Shown in pieces: positions 16,155-24,758 of a stretch of 64,000 bases of DNA (positions are counted from its first letter, which is position 1; each line of letters opens with the position of its first letter). Under the pieces are notes generated by a model that was given only the letters and a program-made list of their open reading frames with translations, did no database searches and was not told the origin of the DNA. Source of the DNA: DASVWH01 sp036389715. Lineage in GTDB: Bacteria; Acidobacteriota; Blastocatellia; Pyrinomonadales; Pyrinomonadaceae. The position numbers and the translations under genes were made by a program. The stretch spans positions 39,450-103,449 of the forward strand of contig DASVWH010000051.1 of assembly GCA_036389715.1 (NCBI GenBank), given 5' to 3'.

Positions 16155-18131
16155 TTACACTTCTCTTGCTCTGGCCGCTTTGCGCTTGACGCTCTGCTCG
16201 CCCTTCTCCATTCGTCCGGCGAGGAACATGGCGGCGGCGATGATGGCGATGAGCAGGACGCCATAGGCGGCGGCCGTGCCGAGATTCAGGCTGCGCAGCT
16301 CCGATGCGATCTTGATCGAGATGGGCTGGTTGCGCGGGACGTAGACGAGGATGCTGGCGACGTATTCGCCGAGCGCGATGACGAACGCCAGCAGCGTTCC
16401 GGCCACCGCGCCCGGCCAGACCAGCGGCAGGCGCACGCGCCGGAATCGCCGCCAGGCGTTTGCGCCCAGTGACCCGGCAGCCTCTTCGAGCGCAGGGTCA
16501 ATCTGCTCCGTGCTGGCCTGCACGGCGCGCACGACCAGCGGCATGAAGCGCAGGAAATAGATGACGGGCAGAATCCAGAACGTGCCGACGAGAATGAAAG
16601 AGCCCGTCAGCGCGTTCTCCTGCCCGTAAGCCTCCGCGATAGAGACGGCCACGACCGTCCCCGGCAGTGCCCAGGGGACGAGCACCAGCAGCGAAACCAG
16701 CCGCCGCCAGCGAGTCCTTCTCCTGGCCGTCACAGCCGAGACGCAAAAACTCCAGACGAGCGCAAAGAGAGCGGCCAGCCCTGCCATCGTCAGACTGTTA
16801 AGAATCACCTCGGCCGAATCGCGCTCGGTCAGGATGCGCGTGTAATTGGAGAGCGTGTAGGCGGGCGGCAGCGCCTGCGTCGTCCATTGACCCTCGCGTG
16901 CGAAGCTGACGAGGACGAGCGTTGCGACGGGCAGCGCGAGCAGTGTCGTGAAAAGCAGGCCGGAGAGGGTGGCAAAGGCCCTGGCCCGGCCGCTCGTGAC
17001 GGGAGTGCGGGCCTTCGTCGTCCCCTTCATCGCGGCCGCGGCAAAGCGCCGGGTCCCTTCGTAACGCTGGAAAAAGATGAGCGCGACGATTGAGATGAGG
17101 GCGAGCATGACGGTCTCTGTGAGCGCCGCCGCCGCATCGCCGCGCTGCCTCGCGTTGAAGATTTCGAGCGTCAGGACGCGCACGTCGCCGCCGAAGAGCA
17201 GCGGCGCGCTAAAGGACGCCATCGAGGTCATGAAGGTCAACAGCGCGGCGGCAATCAGCGAGGGCGTCAACTGCGGCAGCGTGACCCGCAACAGCACCAA
17301 GGCCGGTTTCGCCCCGAGGCTGCGCGCGGCTTCGGCCAGCCCGGCGTCAATCCGGCGCAGGCCCGCGCCCGCCAGCACGTAAAAGAACGGGTACATCGTA
17401 TAAGTGTGAAAGAGCAGCAGCGCGGGCCAGCCGCGCAGCCGCCAGGGCGCGCCCTTGAGCCCGAACATCCACTGGACCAGCCGCGCCAGGATACCCGACT
17501 CGCCGCAGAGAAAGATAAAGGCAATCGTCCCGACCAGCGGCGGCAGCACCAGCGGCAGCGCCGCCAGCGCCGCGAAGAGCCTGCGCGCGGGAAAGGCGTA
17601 ACGCTCGAAGAGAAAGGCCAGCGGCACTCCCGCGAGCGCGCAGCAGCAGACCGTCAGCAGCGAGAGCAGGATGCTTGACCCGGCGGCTTCGAGCATCGCG
17701 CGCTGCGAGAAGAAGTCCCGGTAGTTGTCTAGCGACCACCGGCCGCCCCGGTCGAAGGAGGCCGTCAGCACGTGCAGGTTCGGGTAGACGACGCCGTAGA
17801 GCAACACGACGGCCACTACGAAGAGCAGAATGATCGAAGAGGGGCGACGCGCGCGAGCTTTGATGCGGCGAAGGAGAGAGGCCGAGACGCCGCCCGGCGC
17901 AGACACGGAGACCTGCGCAGCAGGCGGCTCGGAGCTGGTAGAAGCAGGTGATACGGAGACGAGAGGAGCAGGTGACGCCGAGAGCGGCGACGCGGAGACA
18001 GTGTGCGCGGGCGAAGCGGAGACAGCGGGCGCGGGCGATGCATGAAGGTCCGCATTCTCGGGCGCCGAGCGTTCGTCAGCGCGCCCGCGCTCGGGCGTTC
18101 GGGTGTCTCTTGGCCTCTCCTCGTCTCTCAT
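16155..18131 (-). CDS. iron(III)-type ABC transporter permease, fused two-domain
   Basis: A 658-residue inner-membrane protein made of two permease halves, each with several hydrophobic helices and the EAA loop that docks the ATPase (EAARSLGAKPALVLLRVTLP in the first half, EEAAGSLGANAWRRFRRVRL in the second). This double architecture is that of FbpB/ThiP-like iron or thiamine importers. The first roughly 95 residues are an unusual Ser/Ala/Pro-rich cytoplasmic extension with repeated SASPA units, not seen in the family and probably disordered. The start overlaps the upstream ATPase gene's stop as ATGA, so the two are translationally coupled. The solute-binding protein gene lies about 2.6 kb further upstream on the same strand. 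Confidence 0.87.
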   Translation of the reverse strand: MRDEERPRDTRTPERGRADERSAPENADLHASPAPAVSASPAHTVSASPLSASPAPLVSVSPASTSSEPPAAQVSVSAPGGVSASLLRRIKARARRPSSIILLFVVAVVLLYGVVYPNLHVLTASFDRGGRWSLDNYRDFFSQRAMLEAAGSSILLSLLTVCCCALAGVPLAFLFERYAFPARRLFAALAALPLVLPPLVGTIAFIFLCGESGILARLVQWMFGLKGAPWRLRGWPALLLFHTYTMYPFFYVLAGAGLRRIDAGLAEAARSLGAKPALVLLRVTLPQLTPSLIAAALLTFMTSMASFSAPLLFGGDVRVLTLEIFNARQRGDAAAALTETVMLALISIVALIFFQRYEGTRRFAAAAMKGTTKARTPVTSGRARAFATLSGLLFTTLLALPVATLVLVSFAREGQWTTQALPPAYTLSNYTRILTERDSAEVILNSLTMAGLAALFALVWSFCVSAVTARRRTRWRRLVSLLVLVPWALPGTVVAVSIAEAYGQENALTGSFILVGTFWILPVIYFLRFMPLVVRAVQASTEQIDPALEEAAGSLGANAWRRFRRVRLPLVWPGAVAGTLLAFVIALGEYVASILVYVPRNQPISIKIASELRSLNLGTAAAYGVLLIAIIAAAMFLAGRMEKGEQSVKRKAARAREV

Positions 18132-19204
18132 TGGGCCAGCACGCTGATTCGATGAGGGGGCAGTTGGACCAGGCAGGGAGCGCCCGCGACGAAGCCTTCG
18201 GGGTCGAGGACCAGGGCTTCGAGTAAGAGGCCGCCAGCGTCGAGCCTGATGCCTGTGGTCGCGCCCGCAAAGTCAATCTCACGTATGACGGCCTGCATGA
18301 CGTTCAAAGCATTCCGGGGAGCCTCTGCGAGAATGACCAGGTGCTCCGGGCGAATGGCGAGCAGGCAGGGCTGAGCGAGCGGGGCGGGCCCGGCTGCTTC
18401 GACGCTAACGCTGAGCGTGTGATCTCCTTCGAGAGTCTTAAACTCACCCGCGCCGTCCCCTGCGGAGCCGAGAGGCACGGCGCGAAAGACGTTGTTGCGT
18501 CCGAGGAAGCGCGCGACGGCGGCCTGTGACGGATGTTCGTAAAGCTCGCGCGGCGCTCCGGTTTGCAGGATGCGGCCCTCGCTCATGACGCTGATGCGGT
18601 CGCAGAGCGCGAAGGCTTCCTCCTGGTCATGCGTCACGTAGACGGCCGTCAGGCCGAGCTTCGTGACCAGCTCGCGCAGCTCGGCGCGCGTCTCTTCGCG
18701 CAGCGCCACGTCCAGGTTCGAGAGTGGCTCGTCGAAGAGGAGCAGCGCGGGCTCGATACTGATGGCGCGGGCGATGGCGACGCGCTGCTGCTGCCCGCCG
18801 GAAAGCTCCGTCACCTGCCGCCGCTCGTAGCCGGGAAGCTGCACGAGCGCCAGCGCACGCGCGACGCGCTCCGCAGTCTCTGCCTGCGGACGTTTGCGCG
18901 CGCGCAGGCCGAAGGCGACGTTCTCGTAAACGTTCAGGTGCGGGAAGAGCGCGTAGTTCTGAAAGACCATCCCGAAGCCGCGCTGCTCGGGCGAGAGGCC
19001 CGTGATGTCGCGGCCGTCGAATTCGATGCGGCCAGCGTCGGGCGAGTCCAGCCCGGCGATCATCCGCAGCGTCGTCGTCTTGCCGCAGCCCGAAGGCCCC
19101 AGCAGCCCGAAGAACTCCTTGCGCTCGACCGCCAGGGAGAGGTCCGCGACGGCGGCGTTCGCTTCGTAGCTCTTCGAGATATTTCGCAGAGAGAGAAAGG
19201 CCAA
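18128..19204 (-). CDS. ABC transporter ATP-binding protein, FbpC/PotA type
   Basis: Encodes 358 residues. The Walker A motif is GPSGCGKTTT (residues 36-45), the signature LSGGQQQRVAIARA, Walker B LLLFDEPLSNLD and the switch histidine in YVTHDQEEA. The C-terminal 120 residues form a TOBE-like regulatory domain (LAIRPEHLVIL). It energises the permease whose gene overlaps its end by 4 nt. The motif set is typical of the CUT1/iron importer subfamily. The substrate is most likely ferric iron or a small anion such as a phosphonate, judged from permease and binding-protein type only. Confidence 0.9.
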   Translation of the reverse strand: MAFLSLRNISKSYEANAAVADLSLAVERKEFFGLLGPSGCGKTTTLRMIAGLDSPDAGRIEFDGRDITGLSPEQRGFGMVFQNYALFPHLNVYENVAFGLRARKRPQAETAERVARALALVQLPGYERRQVTELSGGQQQRVAIARAISIEPALLLFDEPLSNLDVALREETRAELRELVTKLGLTAVYVTHDQEEAFALCDRISVMSEGRILQTGAPRELYEHPSQAAVARFLGRNNVFRAVPLGSAGDGAGEFKTLEGDHTLSVSVEAAGPAPLAQPCLLAIRPEHLVILAEAPRNALNVMQAVIREIDFAGATTGIRLDAGGLLLEALVLDPEGFVAGAPCLVQLPPHRISVLAQ

Positions 19205-19320
19205 GCCTCTTGTTGCTCCTTCGACACCGTTTGGAAAAGAGGCTGCTATGTTACATCATCCGTCGCCAAAGGTCTGAGGGGCGGAAAACCCCAGGCCGCA
19301 CGCCGCCGGAATTTTTTTGA

Positions 19321-19349
19321 TTGACGGGATTCGATTAAAACAATAATTT
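19321..19349 (+). promoter_or_regulatory. promoter upstream of secreted protein gene at 19382
   Basis: TTGACG, a 17-bp spacer and TAATTT, placed 32 bp before the ATG with a GAAGGAGA ribosome site in between. The divergent gap to the ABC ATPase start is about 177 bp. Confidence 0.45.
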
Positions 19350-19381
19350 GGAGGCCGCTTCGGCGAGAAGGAGAACCCCTA

Positions 19382-19924
19382 ATGTTGACCAAGAGAACGT
19401 TTGCTATTGTCCTCACGGTCGTCTCGGCACTGGCCCTGACGGCCGCCGCGGCGAGCCCCGCCGCCATCACCAGCGTTTACACCTCGCTCTCGAACTGCAA
19501 GACGGTTAATGTGATACGCGACTCGTCCGTGCAGGCTTGCGCAGGCTATGGCGGCTATAACCTGCAACTCGAATACGGCGATGCGCGCGAGTCAATCACG
19601 GTCATTGACGCGAAGCGCAAGAAGCACCCGCTCGATTTATGGACTGTGATTAGCAGCGGCTTTAGCTCGGTCGGCAAGAAGGCGGAGTGGCGCATCGCAC
19701 GGCGAAACGGCAAGAGCGTGCCGATTGCCCTGATCGTTCGCCTGGACGCCAGCGATAACCCGGAAGATTCCACCAAGGTCACTTCCTACCTGGCCGTCGC
19801 CAAGATTACCCCGAGCAAACTCTGCGTGACAGACAAGATCATGCCGAGCGCGACGGCCAACGAGGAGGCGCGCCGCGCCGCCGACGTTGCCGCCGACAAA
19901 CCATGCCTCGCGCCGCCCCGGTAA
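19382..19924 (+). CDS. secreted protein of unknown function
   Basis: Encodes 180 residues with a clear signal peptide (MLTKRTFAIVLTVVSALALTAAAASPA). The mature part has four cysteines, in SNCKTVNV, VQACAGYGGYN, SKLCVTDK and KPCLAPP, which could form two disulfides in the periplasm. Several beta-type segments (YNLQLEYGDARESITVID) suggest a small globular domain. I recognise no family. The GAAGGAGA ribosome site is strong. The gene lies between parts of the ABC importer but on the opposite strand, so it is a separate unit. Confidence 0.72.
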   Translation: MLTKRTFAIVLTVVSALALTAAAASPAAITSVYTSLSNCKTVNVIRDSSVQACAGYGGYNLQLEYGDARESITVIDAKRKKHPLDLWTVISSGFSSVGKKAEWRIARRNGKSVPIALIVRLDASDNPEDSTKVTSYLAVAKITPSKLCVTDKIMPSATANEEARRAADVAADKPCLAPPR

Positions 19925-19928
19925 GCGG

Positions 19929-19958
19929 CCGCTCGACGGGCGCTTCCCCGTCGAGCGG
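19929..19958 (+). terminator. strong hairpin after the gene at 19382
   Basis: A perfect 12-bp stem, CCGCTCGACGGG with CCCGTCGAGCGG, around a 6-nt loop, starting 5 nt after the stop codon. A short GT-rich stretch follows but no true T-run. Confidence 0.6.
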
Positions 19959-19980
19959 CGGGCGTTTCGGGAAAGATATT

Positions 19981-20058
19981 TGAAAAGCTCTCGCCGTCAG
20001 TCACCTCGAATCAACAGTACCGTTTGAATCATGGAGGCCGACGGCGAGAGCTTTTTCA
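19981..20058. terminator. long-loop bidirectional terminator
   Basis: TGAAAAGCTCTCGCCGTC at 19981-19998 pairs almost perfectly with 20040-20058, which ends in a T5 tract. The loop is about 41 nt. It lies between convergent genes and would present a stem followed by T-rich sequence in either direction. A loop this long is unusual for an intrinsic terminator. Confidence 0.6.
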
Positions 20059-20076
20059 TCACGCCGCGAGCTGTTT

Positions 20077-20601
20077 TCAGTCAACGACGAACTCGACCGA
20101 TTGGACCTGGTAACCGGCCGACGCGCTGCCGCCGACCCGCATGATTAATCCGCCCCCCTCATAGTAGTAGCCGCAGATTTGAGCGCCCTCCTCTTCATTG
20201 CAGCCCTGAAACTGCATTCCGCCGCCCGTCTCCTTGAAGAGCTTGGCGACGGCAGCTTCCGAGGCGACCGCCGCTGCCGCCGTCCGATCCTTCGCCTGCC
20301 AAGCCTTGTAGAGCCTCTGCGCGGCGTCTTCCGGGCTGGAGGCTTTGCCGCCGCCGCCGCTGCTCTGCCCGCCGATGTTGGCATTGCTCGTCGCGGGGCT
20401 CGGCGACGGGCTGGCCGCGACGTTCGCGTTCGCAGTCGTCGTCGTGCTGCTCGACGTTGAGGTCGAAGTGCTGTTGGGCCGGACGTTCGCCGTGTTGCTG
20501 TTGGAGTTGTTGCCGCCGTCCTTGTTGCAGGCCGCCGCAAAGATGCAGAGGGCCAGGATGACGGCGAGAGAAGTTAAACGAGAATTACCGATTTTTCGCA
20601 T
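20077..20601 (-). CDS. lipoprotein with Ser/Thr/Asn-rich linker
   Basis: Encodes 174 residues. The lipoprotein signal has lipobox FAAAC near residue 25. It is followed by about 55 residues dominated by Asn, Ser and Thr, probably a disordered tether, and a C-terminal globular part of about 90 residues (from SSPEDAAQRLYKAW) containing two cysteines (QGCNEEEGAQICGYYYEGGG). The C-terminal part resembles small DUF4878-like lipoprotein domains, but I cannot confirm this. AGGAGAT precedes the ATG. It is co-directional with the ABC importer genes but separated from the ATPase by the divergent gene at 19382, so linkage is uncertain. Confidence 0.72.
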   Translation of the reverse strand: MRKIGNSRLTSLAVILALCIFAAACNKDGGNNSNSNTANVRPNSTSTSTSSSTTTTANANVAASPSPSPATSNANIGGQSSGGGGKASSPEDAAQRLYKAWQAKDRTAAAAVASEAAVAKLFKETGGGMQFQGCNEEEGAQICGYYYEGGGLIMRVGGSASAGYQVQSVEFVVD

Positions 20602-20767
20602 GTAGCGATGATCTCCTGTTGTCTGGTTGGAAAAGCAATGCTGATTTATGCCTTTGATGATTGGGCGACAGTTAAAGCTCAGGCGCGTGGCCCCGGAGAG
20701 AGAGCGCCTTGAGCGAAATCCGCGGCCGGTCTCGGCAAATTAGCGTGCGCTTGCTTTGCTCTCAGGC

Positions 20768-21823
20768 TCAATTCCTGTTGCGCCCGCGAATCTCGGTGTC
20801 CCAGTAGCGCAGCCACTCGCCGCCCTCGCGGCGCAGCAAGTCCCAGTCGAGCGGCATCCGCGTAAAAGGCTCGTTCATCCACGGCGGCAGTTGCGAGCGG
20901 TCCAGGTCCGTGCGCGCCGGGATGCGGTAATAGGTGCGCGCCGCGTAGGAGAGGCTTTCTGGCGTCGTCACGAACTCGTAGAAGCGGCGCGCCTCTTCCT
21001 GGTTGGGCGAGTTACGAATGACGGCGATGCCGTCGGTGATGACGGGCGTGCCGCTGCGGGGAATCACGTATGCCAGGTGAAAGTTCTTCTTGTCGCGGTA
21101 GAGCCAGATGTCGGGCATGTTCCAGAGACTGATGACGCCTTCGCCGCGTTCGAGCTTCTGCATCAGCAGGGTCGGGTCGGCCGTGTACTCATGGACGTTG
21201 GCATCCAGGCGACGCAGCCAGTCGTAGCCCGCCTGCGGAGAGTTGCTTCCCTGCGAGAAGCGCCAGATCATCGCGCCGAAAATCGCGCGCATCGAGTCCG
21301 AGGGGATGGGATTGCGAATCAAGACCTTGTCGCGCCACTTCGGGTCGAGCACTTCGTCCCAATCGCGCGGCGCGTCTTCGGCGCGCACCAGCTCCGTGTT
21401 GTAGACGATCACTTCGGGAGTCTCGTAAGTGCCGTACCAGCGGTCCTGCGGGTCGCGCGAAGACTCAGGCACTTTGTCTGCCCAGGAGGGACGGTAGGGC
21501 GCGAGCAGGTTCTCTTCGGCCGCCGTCTGGTAGGTCGTGTGCGCCGCTCCCCACCAGAGGTCCGCCTGCGGGCGGTTGCGCTCGACGCGCAGCCGCGCCA
21601 GCACTTCCTGCGCGCCCATGTCCTGAAACTGCACGTCCACGTCCGGCTCGGCCTGCTTGTAGCGGTTGATGAAGTCGCGCAGCATGTCCTGGCCGTGCGG
21701 CGTGTAGATGAGCAGCCGCCGCCGTGCGCGCGTCCCGGAAGATTGACAGGCCGTCGAAAAGAGAAGCGACAGCAGCAGCAGGAATGCGGCGGCGAAGGCT
21801 AAGCGGCGTGCGTTGAAAACCAT
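20768..21823 (-). CDS. ABC transporter solute-binding lipoprotein
   Basis: Encodes 351 residues from ATG 21823; an earlier in-frame ATG would add 59 residues before the signal sequence and is less likely. The lipobox is LFSTAC. The mature protein begins LLIYTPHGQDMLRDFINRYK and contains PEVIVYNTELV, SLWNMPDIW and GIAVIRNSPNQEEARRFYEF, which are the recurring features of family-1 binding proteins for iron or 2-aminoethylphosphonate. It would deliver substrate to the permease/ATPase pair at 16155-19204. The binding-protein gene is separated from them by two unrelated genes, an uncommon arrangement for an importer operon. Confidence 0.82.
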   Translation of the reverse strand: MVFNARRLAFAAAFLLLLSLLFSTACQSSGTRARRRLLIYTPHGQDMLRDFINRYKQAEPDVDVQFQDMGAQEVLARLRVERNRPQADLWWGAAHTTYQTAAEENLLAPYRPSWADKVPESSRDPQDRWYGTYETPEVIVYNTELVRAEDAPRDWDEVLDPKWRDKVLIRNPIPSDSMRAIFGAMIWRFSQGSNSPQAGYDWLRRLDANVHEYTADPTLLMQKLERGEGVISLWNMPDIWLYRDKKNFHLAYVIPRSGTPVITDGIAVIRNSPNQEEARRFYEFVTTPESLSYAARTYYRIPARTDLDRSQLPPWMNEPFTRMPLDWDLLRREGGEWLRYWDTEIRGRNRN

Positions 21824-22070
21824 CTCTTTGCGATTGAGCGGCGGACTGTTTTCGATTGGTCGAACACGGAGTATGCTATCACACGAACTGCGCTCGCGCT
21901 CAAGGGGCGCGCCCGCCGCCTTCGAGAAACTTCTGGATGATTCGGCCGCCTTGCGGCTACAATGAGCGGCGGGGCTGTTAATCCGCAGCGGGTGAATCAC
22001 CGGCGGGGCGGGTCAATCAAAGAGGTGCGTCCGGGTCTCGGCAGACGACGGGGCGCAGGGAAGGGGCAAA

Positions 22071-22346
22071 GTGGCTGCGAGTCTCAAGAGAAGGATGCTG
22101 CGCGCGGGCGGGTGGCGCGTGGCCAAGCGCCTTATCAAGCCGCTGCCGGTCGTCGGCTCGCTGCTGGCGCTCAGCCTGGCGGGCGGCGAGGTCAGGCGCA
22201 AGGGCCTCGTGCGCGGCGCGCTGCACGTCGGCCTGGACGTGACGCCCGTCATCGGCGCGGCCAAGGGATTCATCGAAATCTTCACGGGCGACCTTATTCC
22301 AGACAGGGAGCGAGAGCCCGCCCGCAGGCTCAAAGAGAAAGGCTGA
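22071..22346 (+). CDS. small conserved hypothetical protein
   Basis: Encodes 91 residues from GTG 22071, preceded by a GGGAAGGGG ribosome site. The N-terminus is strongly basic (SLKRRMLRAGGWRVAKRLIK), followed by PLPVVGSLLALSLAGGEVRR and GLDVTPVIGAAKGFIEIFTG, two moderately hydrophobic segments that could associate with the membrane. I have a general impression of similar acidobacterial hypothetical proteins but no named family. It is divergent from the solute-binding gene. Confidence 0.62.
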   Translation: MAASLKRRMLRAGGWRVAKRLIKPLPVVGSLLALSLAGGEVRRKGLVRGALHVGLDVTPVIGAAKGFIEIFTGDLIPDREREPARRLKEKG

Positions 22347-22440
22347 GCGCCGGGCTTAGCCCTATGCCGCAGGAATCATTACACTTCCATCGCTGATCGC
22401 TCCTCTTTCAGACGTTTTCCCGGTTTGCAAAAAATAGGTA

Positions 22441-22469
22441 TTGACGTGGATTTTAGTGCGGCGTAGAAT
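22441..22469 (+). promoter_or_regulatory. sigma-70 promoter of a possible small RNA
   Basis: TTGACG at 22441-22446, a 17-bp spacer and TAGAAT at 22464-22469. No credible gene follows on this strand before a strong terminator about 85 bp further on. Confidence 0.6.
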
Positions 22470-22475
22470 GCGCGG

Positions 22476-22590
22476 CACAATGGGCGGGTGCTGAATGTAT
22501 CCGTCAGCGCCGGGCGGTGTGAGGACGTCAGGCGTAGTGCGTAATAGAGACGAAAGCGGCGAGTTCCCGGGAACTCGCCGCTTTTACTTT
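22476..22590 (+). ncRNA. candidate small RNA between promoter and terminator
   Basis: Transcription from the promoter at 22441-22469 should start near 22476 and stop at the perfect palindrome 22553-22584 (16-nt arms, AAAGCGGCGAGTTCCC and its complement) followed by T4 and a T-rich tail, giving about 110 nt. The stretch lacks a convincing reading frame; the open frame starting at 22495 runs straight through the terminator. The same palindrome also ends the gatCA transcript arriving from the other side, so the element may simply be a bidirectional terminator. I recognise no known RNA family. Confidence 0.4.
22553..22584. terminator. perfect bidirectional terminator
   Basis: A 32-bp perfect palindrome with A-rich and T-rich flanks on its two sides. 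It lies about 100 bp beyond the gatA stop on the minus strand and at the end of the candidate small RNA on the plus strand. Confidence 0.75.
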
Positions 22591-22682
22591 CTCACGAGCT
22601 GGTTGCCGCCTCCCCTCAAGATTCTCAAGCCGCCCGACTCCAGTGCTTTCGAGCCGCGGCCGCGTCGGACTCCATGCCAGGC

Positions 22683-24221
22683 TCAGGCTCTCGCGGCGTG
22701 GACGCGCGGCCTGGCGTTGAAGGGCTCTGCCTGCTCGTAAGCGTGCGAGAGGCGCAGCAGCGTGCCCTCCGACCAGTGCGGCCCGAGCAGTTGGAGGCCG
22801 ATGGGCAGGCCCTTCGAGGAGAGCCCGCACGGGATGGAGATGCCCGGAATCCCCGCCAGATTGGCCGTGCACGTGTAAATGTCGTTGAGATACATCGCCA
22901 GCGGGTCGTCCACCTTCTCGCCGAGCAGGAAGGCCGTGGTCGGAGTGGTCGGCGTCGCTATCGCGTCGCACTGCTCGAAGGCTTTGCGGAAATCATCCCG
23001 GATCAGGGTTCGCACCTGCTGCGCCTTGCGGTAGTAGGCTTCGTAGTAGCCGGACGAGAGCACGTAAGTCCCGAGCATGATGCGCCGCTTGACCTCCGCG
23101 CCGAAGCCTTCGTCGCGCGTCCGGCTGTACATCTCGCGCAGCGTCCCCGACTCCTCCGCGCGAAAGCCGTAGCGCACGCCGTCGTAACGCGCCAGGTTAG
23201 ACGATGCCTCGGCCGTCGCGATGATGTAGTAGACGGCGATGCAATACTTCGCGTGCGGCAGCTCGACCTCGACGATTTCAGCGCCGAGCCCGCGGTAAAC
23301 CTCTATCGCACGCTCGACCGCCGCGCGCACCTCCTCGTCCACTCCCTCGCCCAGCAGCTCAAGCGGGACGCCGATGCGCGCTCCCTGCGCGCCGTTCGCA
23401 ATCTCGGCCCGGTAATCCGGGACGGGAACATCCGCGGTCGTCGAATCGTTGGCGTCGCGCCCGGCAATCACGCCGAGCACGGCCGCGACATCGCGCGCCT
23501 CCCGGCCGAAGATGCCTATCTGGTCGAGCGACGAGCCGAAGGCGACCAGGCCGTAGCGCGAGATGCGTCCATAGGTCGGCTTGAAGCCGACGATGCCGCA
23601 GAGCGACGCGGGCTGGCGAACCGAGCCTCCCGTCTCGGAGCCGAGCGCGGCCGGGACTATCCCAGCCGCGACCGCAGCCGCCGAGCCGCCGCTCGAACCG
23701 CCCGGCACGAGCGCGGTGTCCCAGGGATTCCTGACCGGCCCGAAGGCTGAGTTCTCGTTGCTCGAACCCATCGCAAACTCGTCGCAGTTGGTCTTGGCGA
23801 TGATGACGGCCCCGGCCGCGTTGAGCCGCTCGACGACCGTCGCGTTGTACGGCGGGTGATAGTTGGCCAGAATCCGCGAACCGCACGTAGCCTGAAGCCC
23901 GCGCACGCAGATGTTGTCTTTGAGCACGACCGGGATACCGGCCAGCGCCTGACCGATTAAATTAGGCTCAAGGGCAGCCTCGCGCGGCCACTGCATTCCG
24001 GTCGCGTCAGCCACTGCCATTTGTGCCCGCGCCCCGTCGGTCGCCGCGTCCAGTTCTTCCGCGCGGCCGAGCGCGCCCCCGCGGTCAATCTGCAAGAATG
24101 CGTTGAGCGTCCCGTTGAGCCTCTCGGCGGAGTCGAGCGCGTATTCAATGATCGCACGCGCCGAGGTCTGCCCCTGCGAGAGACGCGCGCGCAACTGTTC
24201 GATGCTGTTTTCTGCCGTCAT
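22683..24221 (-). CDS. gatA: Asp-tRNA(Asn)/Glu-tRNA(Gln) amidotransferase subunit A
   Basis: A 512-residue amidase-signature enzyme that releases ammonia from glutamine for the transamidation of Glu-tRNA(Gln) or Asp-tRNA(Asn). The catalytic triad is visible: Lys101 in PVVLKDNICV, the cis-serine Ser176 in PGGSSGGSAAAV and the nucleophile Ser200 in ETGGSVRQPA; the Lys-to-Ser spacing matches known GatA. The full family length is present. gatC lies 90 bp upstream on the same strand. gatB is not in the window, so the complex is encoded at separate loci. Confidence 0.95.
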   Translation of the reverse strand: MTAENSIEQLRARLSQGQTSARAIIEYALDSAERLNGTLNAFLQIDRGGALGRAEELDAATDGARAQMAVADATGMQWPREAALEPNLIGQALAGIPVVLKDNICVRGLQATCGSRILANYHPPYNATVVERLNAAGAVIIAKTNCDEFAMGSSNENSAFGPVRNPWDTALVPGGSSGGSAAAVAAGIVPAALGSETGGSVRQPASLCGIVGFKPTYGRISRYGLVAFGSSLDQIGIFGREARDVAAVLGVIAGRDANDSTTADVPVPDYRAEIANGAQGARIGVPLELLGEGVDEEVRAAVERAIEVYRGLGAEIVEVELPHAKYCIAVYYIIATAEASSNLARYDGVRYGFRAEESGTLREMYSRTRDEGFGAEVKRRIMLGTYVLSSGYYEAYYRKAQQVRTLIRDDFRKAFEQCDAIATPTTPTTAFLLGEKVDDPLAMYLNDIYTCTANLAGIPGISIPCGLSSKGLPIGLQLLGPHWSEGTLLRLSHAYEQAEPFNARPRVHAARA

Positions 24222-24310
24222 AAGAGGTTCCGCTGGCGTCGCCTGCGGCGCGTCTGCGCCCGGCGCGGTGGGGCCGGACGCGAGAGGCGCGGGAAGCGTC
24301 GCTGTTGAGC

Positions 24311-24634
24311 TTAAAAATTCTCCGTTTCGGGGGACCCGGCCAGGACTTTCGGCACGCGGAAATGGCCGGACGCGGGATCGGGCGCTTGGTCCAGCGCGAG
24401 CTGCTGGCCGAGCGAGGGACGCGCCCCGTCCTCGCGCGCTGAATCGGTCCGCTCGCCCTCGGGCGTCAACCCTCCGAGCGCCGGTTCTATCCGGCTCGTG
24501 TCGAGCTCGTTCAACTGCTCGACGTAGGCCACGATGCCCGCTATCTGCGACGTGAAGGCGCGGCGCTCTTCGTCCGTCATCTCCAGGTGCGCAAGCCGGG
24601 CGATCTTCTCAATATCGGCTTCTGTGATGGGCAT
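24311..24634 (-). CDS. gatC: Asp/Glu-tRNA amidotransferase subunit C
   Basis: Encodes 107 residues with the GatC pattern: ITEADIEKIARLAHLEMTDE, then FTSQIAGIVAYVEQLNELD and a C-terminal FRVPKVL segment. GatC is the small stapling subunit that wraps around GatA and contacts GatB. It is slightly longer than average because of an Asp/Glu/Ala-rich tail region. The ATG at 24634 lies next to the TTTTCAG repeat array, which separates it from the DciA-like gene upstream. Confidence 0.92.
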   Translation of the reverse strand: MPITEADIEKIARLAHLEMTDEERRAFTSQIAGIVAYVEQLNELDTSRIEPALGGLTPEGERTDSAREDGARPSLGQQLALDQAPDPASGHFRVPKVLAGSPETENF

Positions 24635-24637
24635 AAG

Positions 24638-24755
24638 CAGTTTTCAGTTTTCAGTTTTCGGTTTTCAGTTTTCAGGTTCAAGCAAGAGCTTATCTTTGAA
24701 GCTCGATTAGAGTTGCCTTCTTAACTGAAAACTGAAAACTGAAAACTGAAAACTC
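24638..24755. repeat. inverted heptamer array (CAGTTTT / ACTGAAA)
   Basis: Five or so CAGTTTT heptamers on the left, a spacer of about 48 nt, and four or more ACTGAAA heptamers on the right. The arms are complementary over about 30 nt, so a transcript would fold into a long AT-rich hairpin. It occupies almost the whole gap between gatC and the dciA-like gene. The same heptamer is used in the arrays at 27477 and 33139. Confidence 0.8.
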
Positions 24756-24758
24756 TCC

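Noticed and set aside
22495..22740. Plus-strand frame across the candidate small RNA
   Set aside because: Runs through a perfect terminator palindrome and into the end of gatA; not plausible as a gene.
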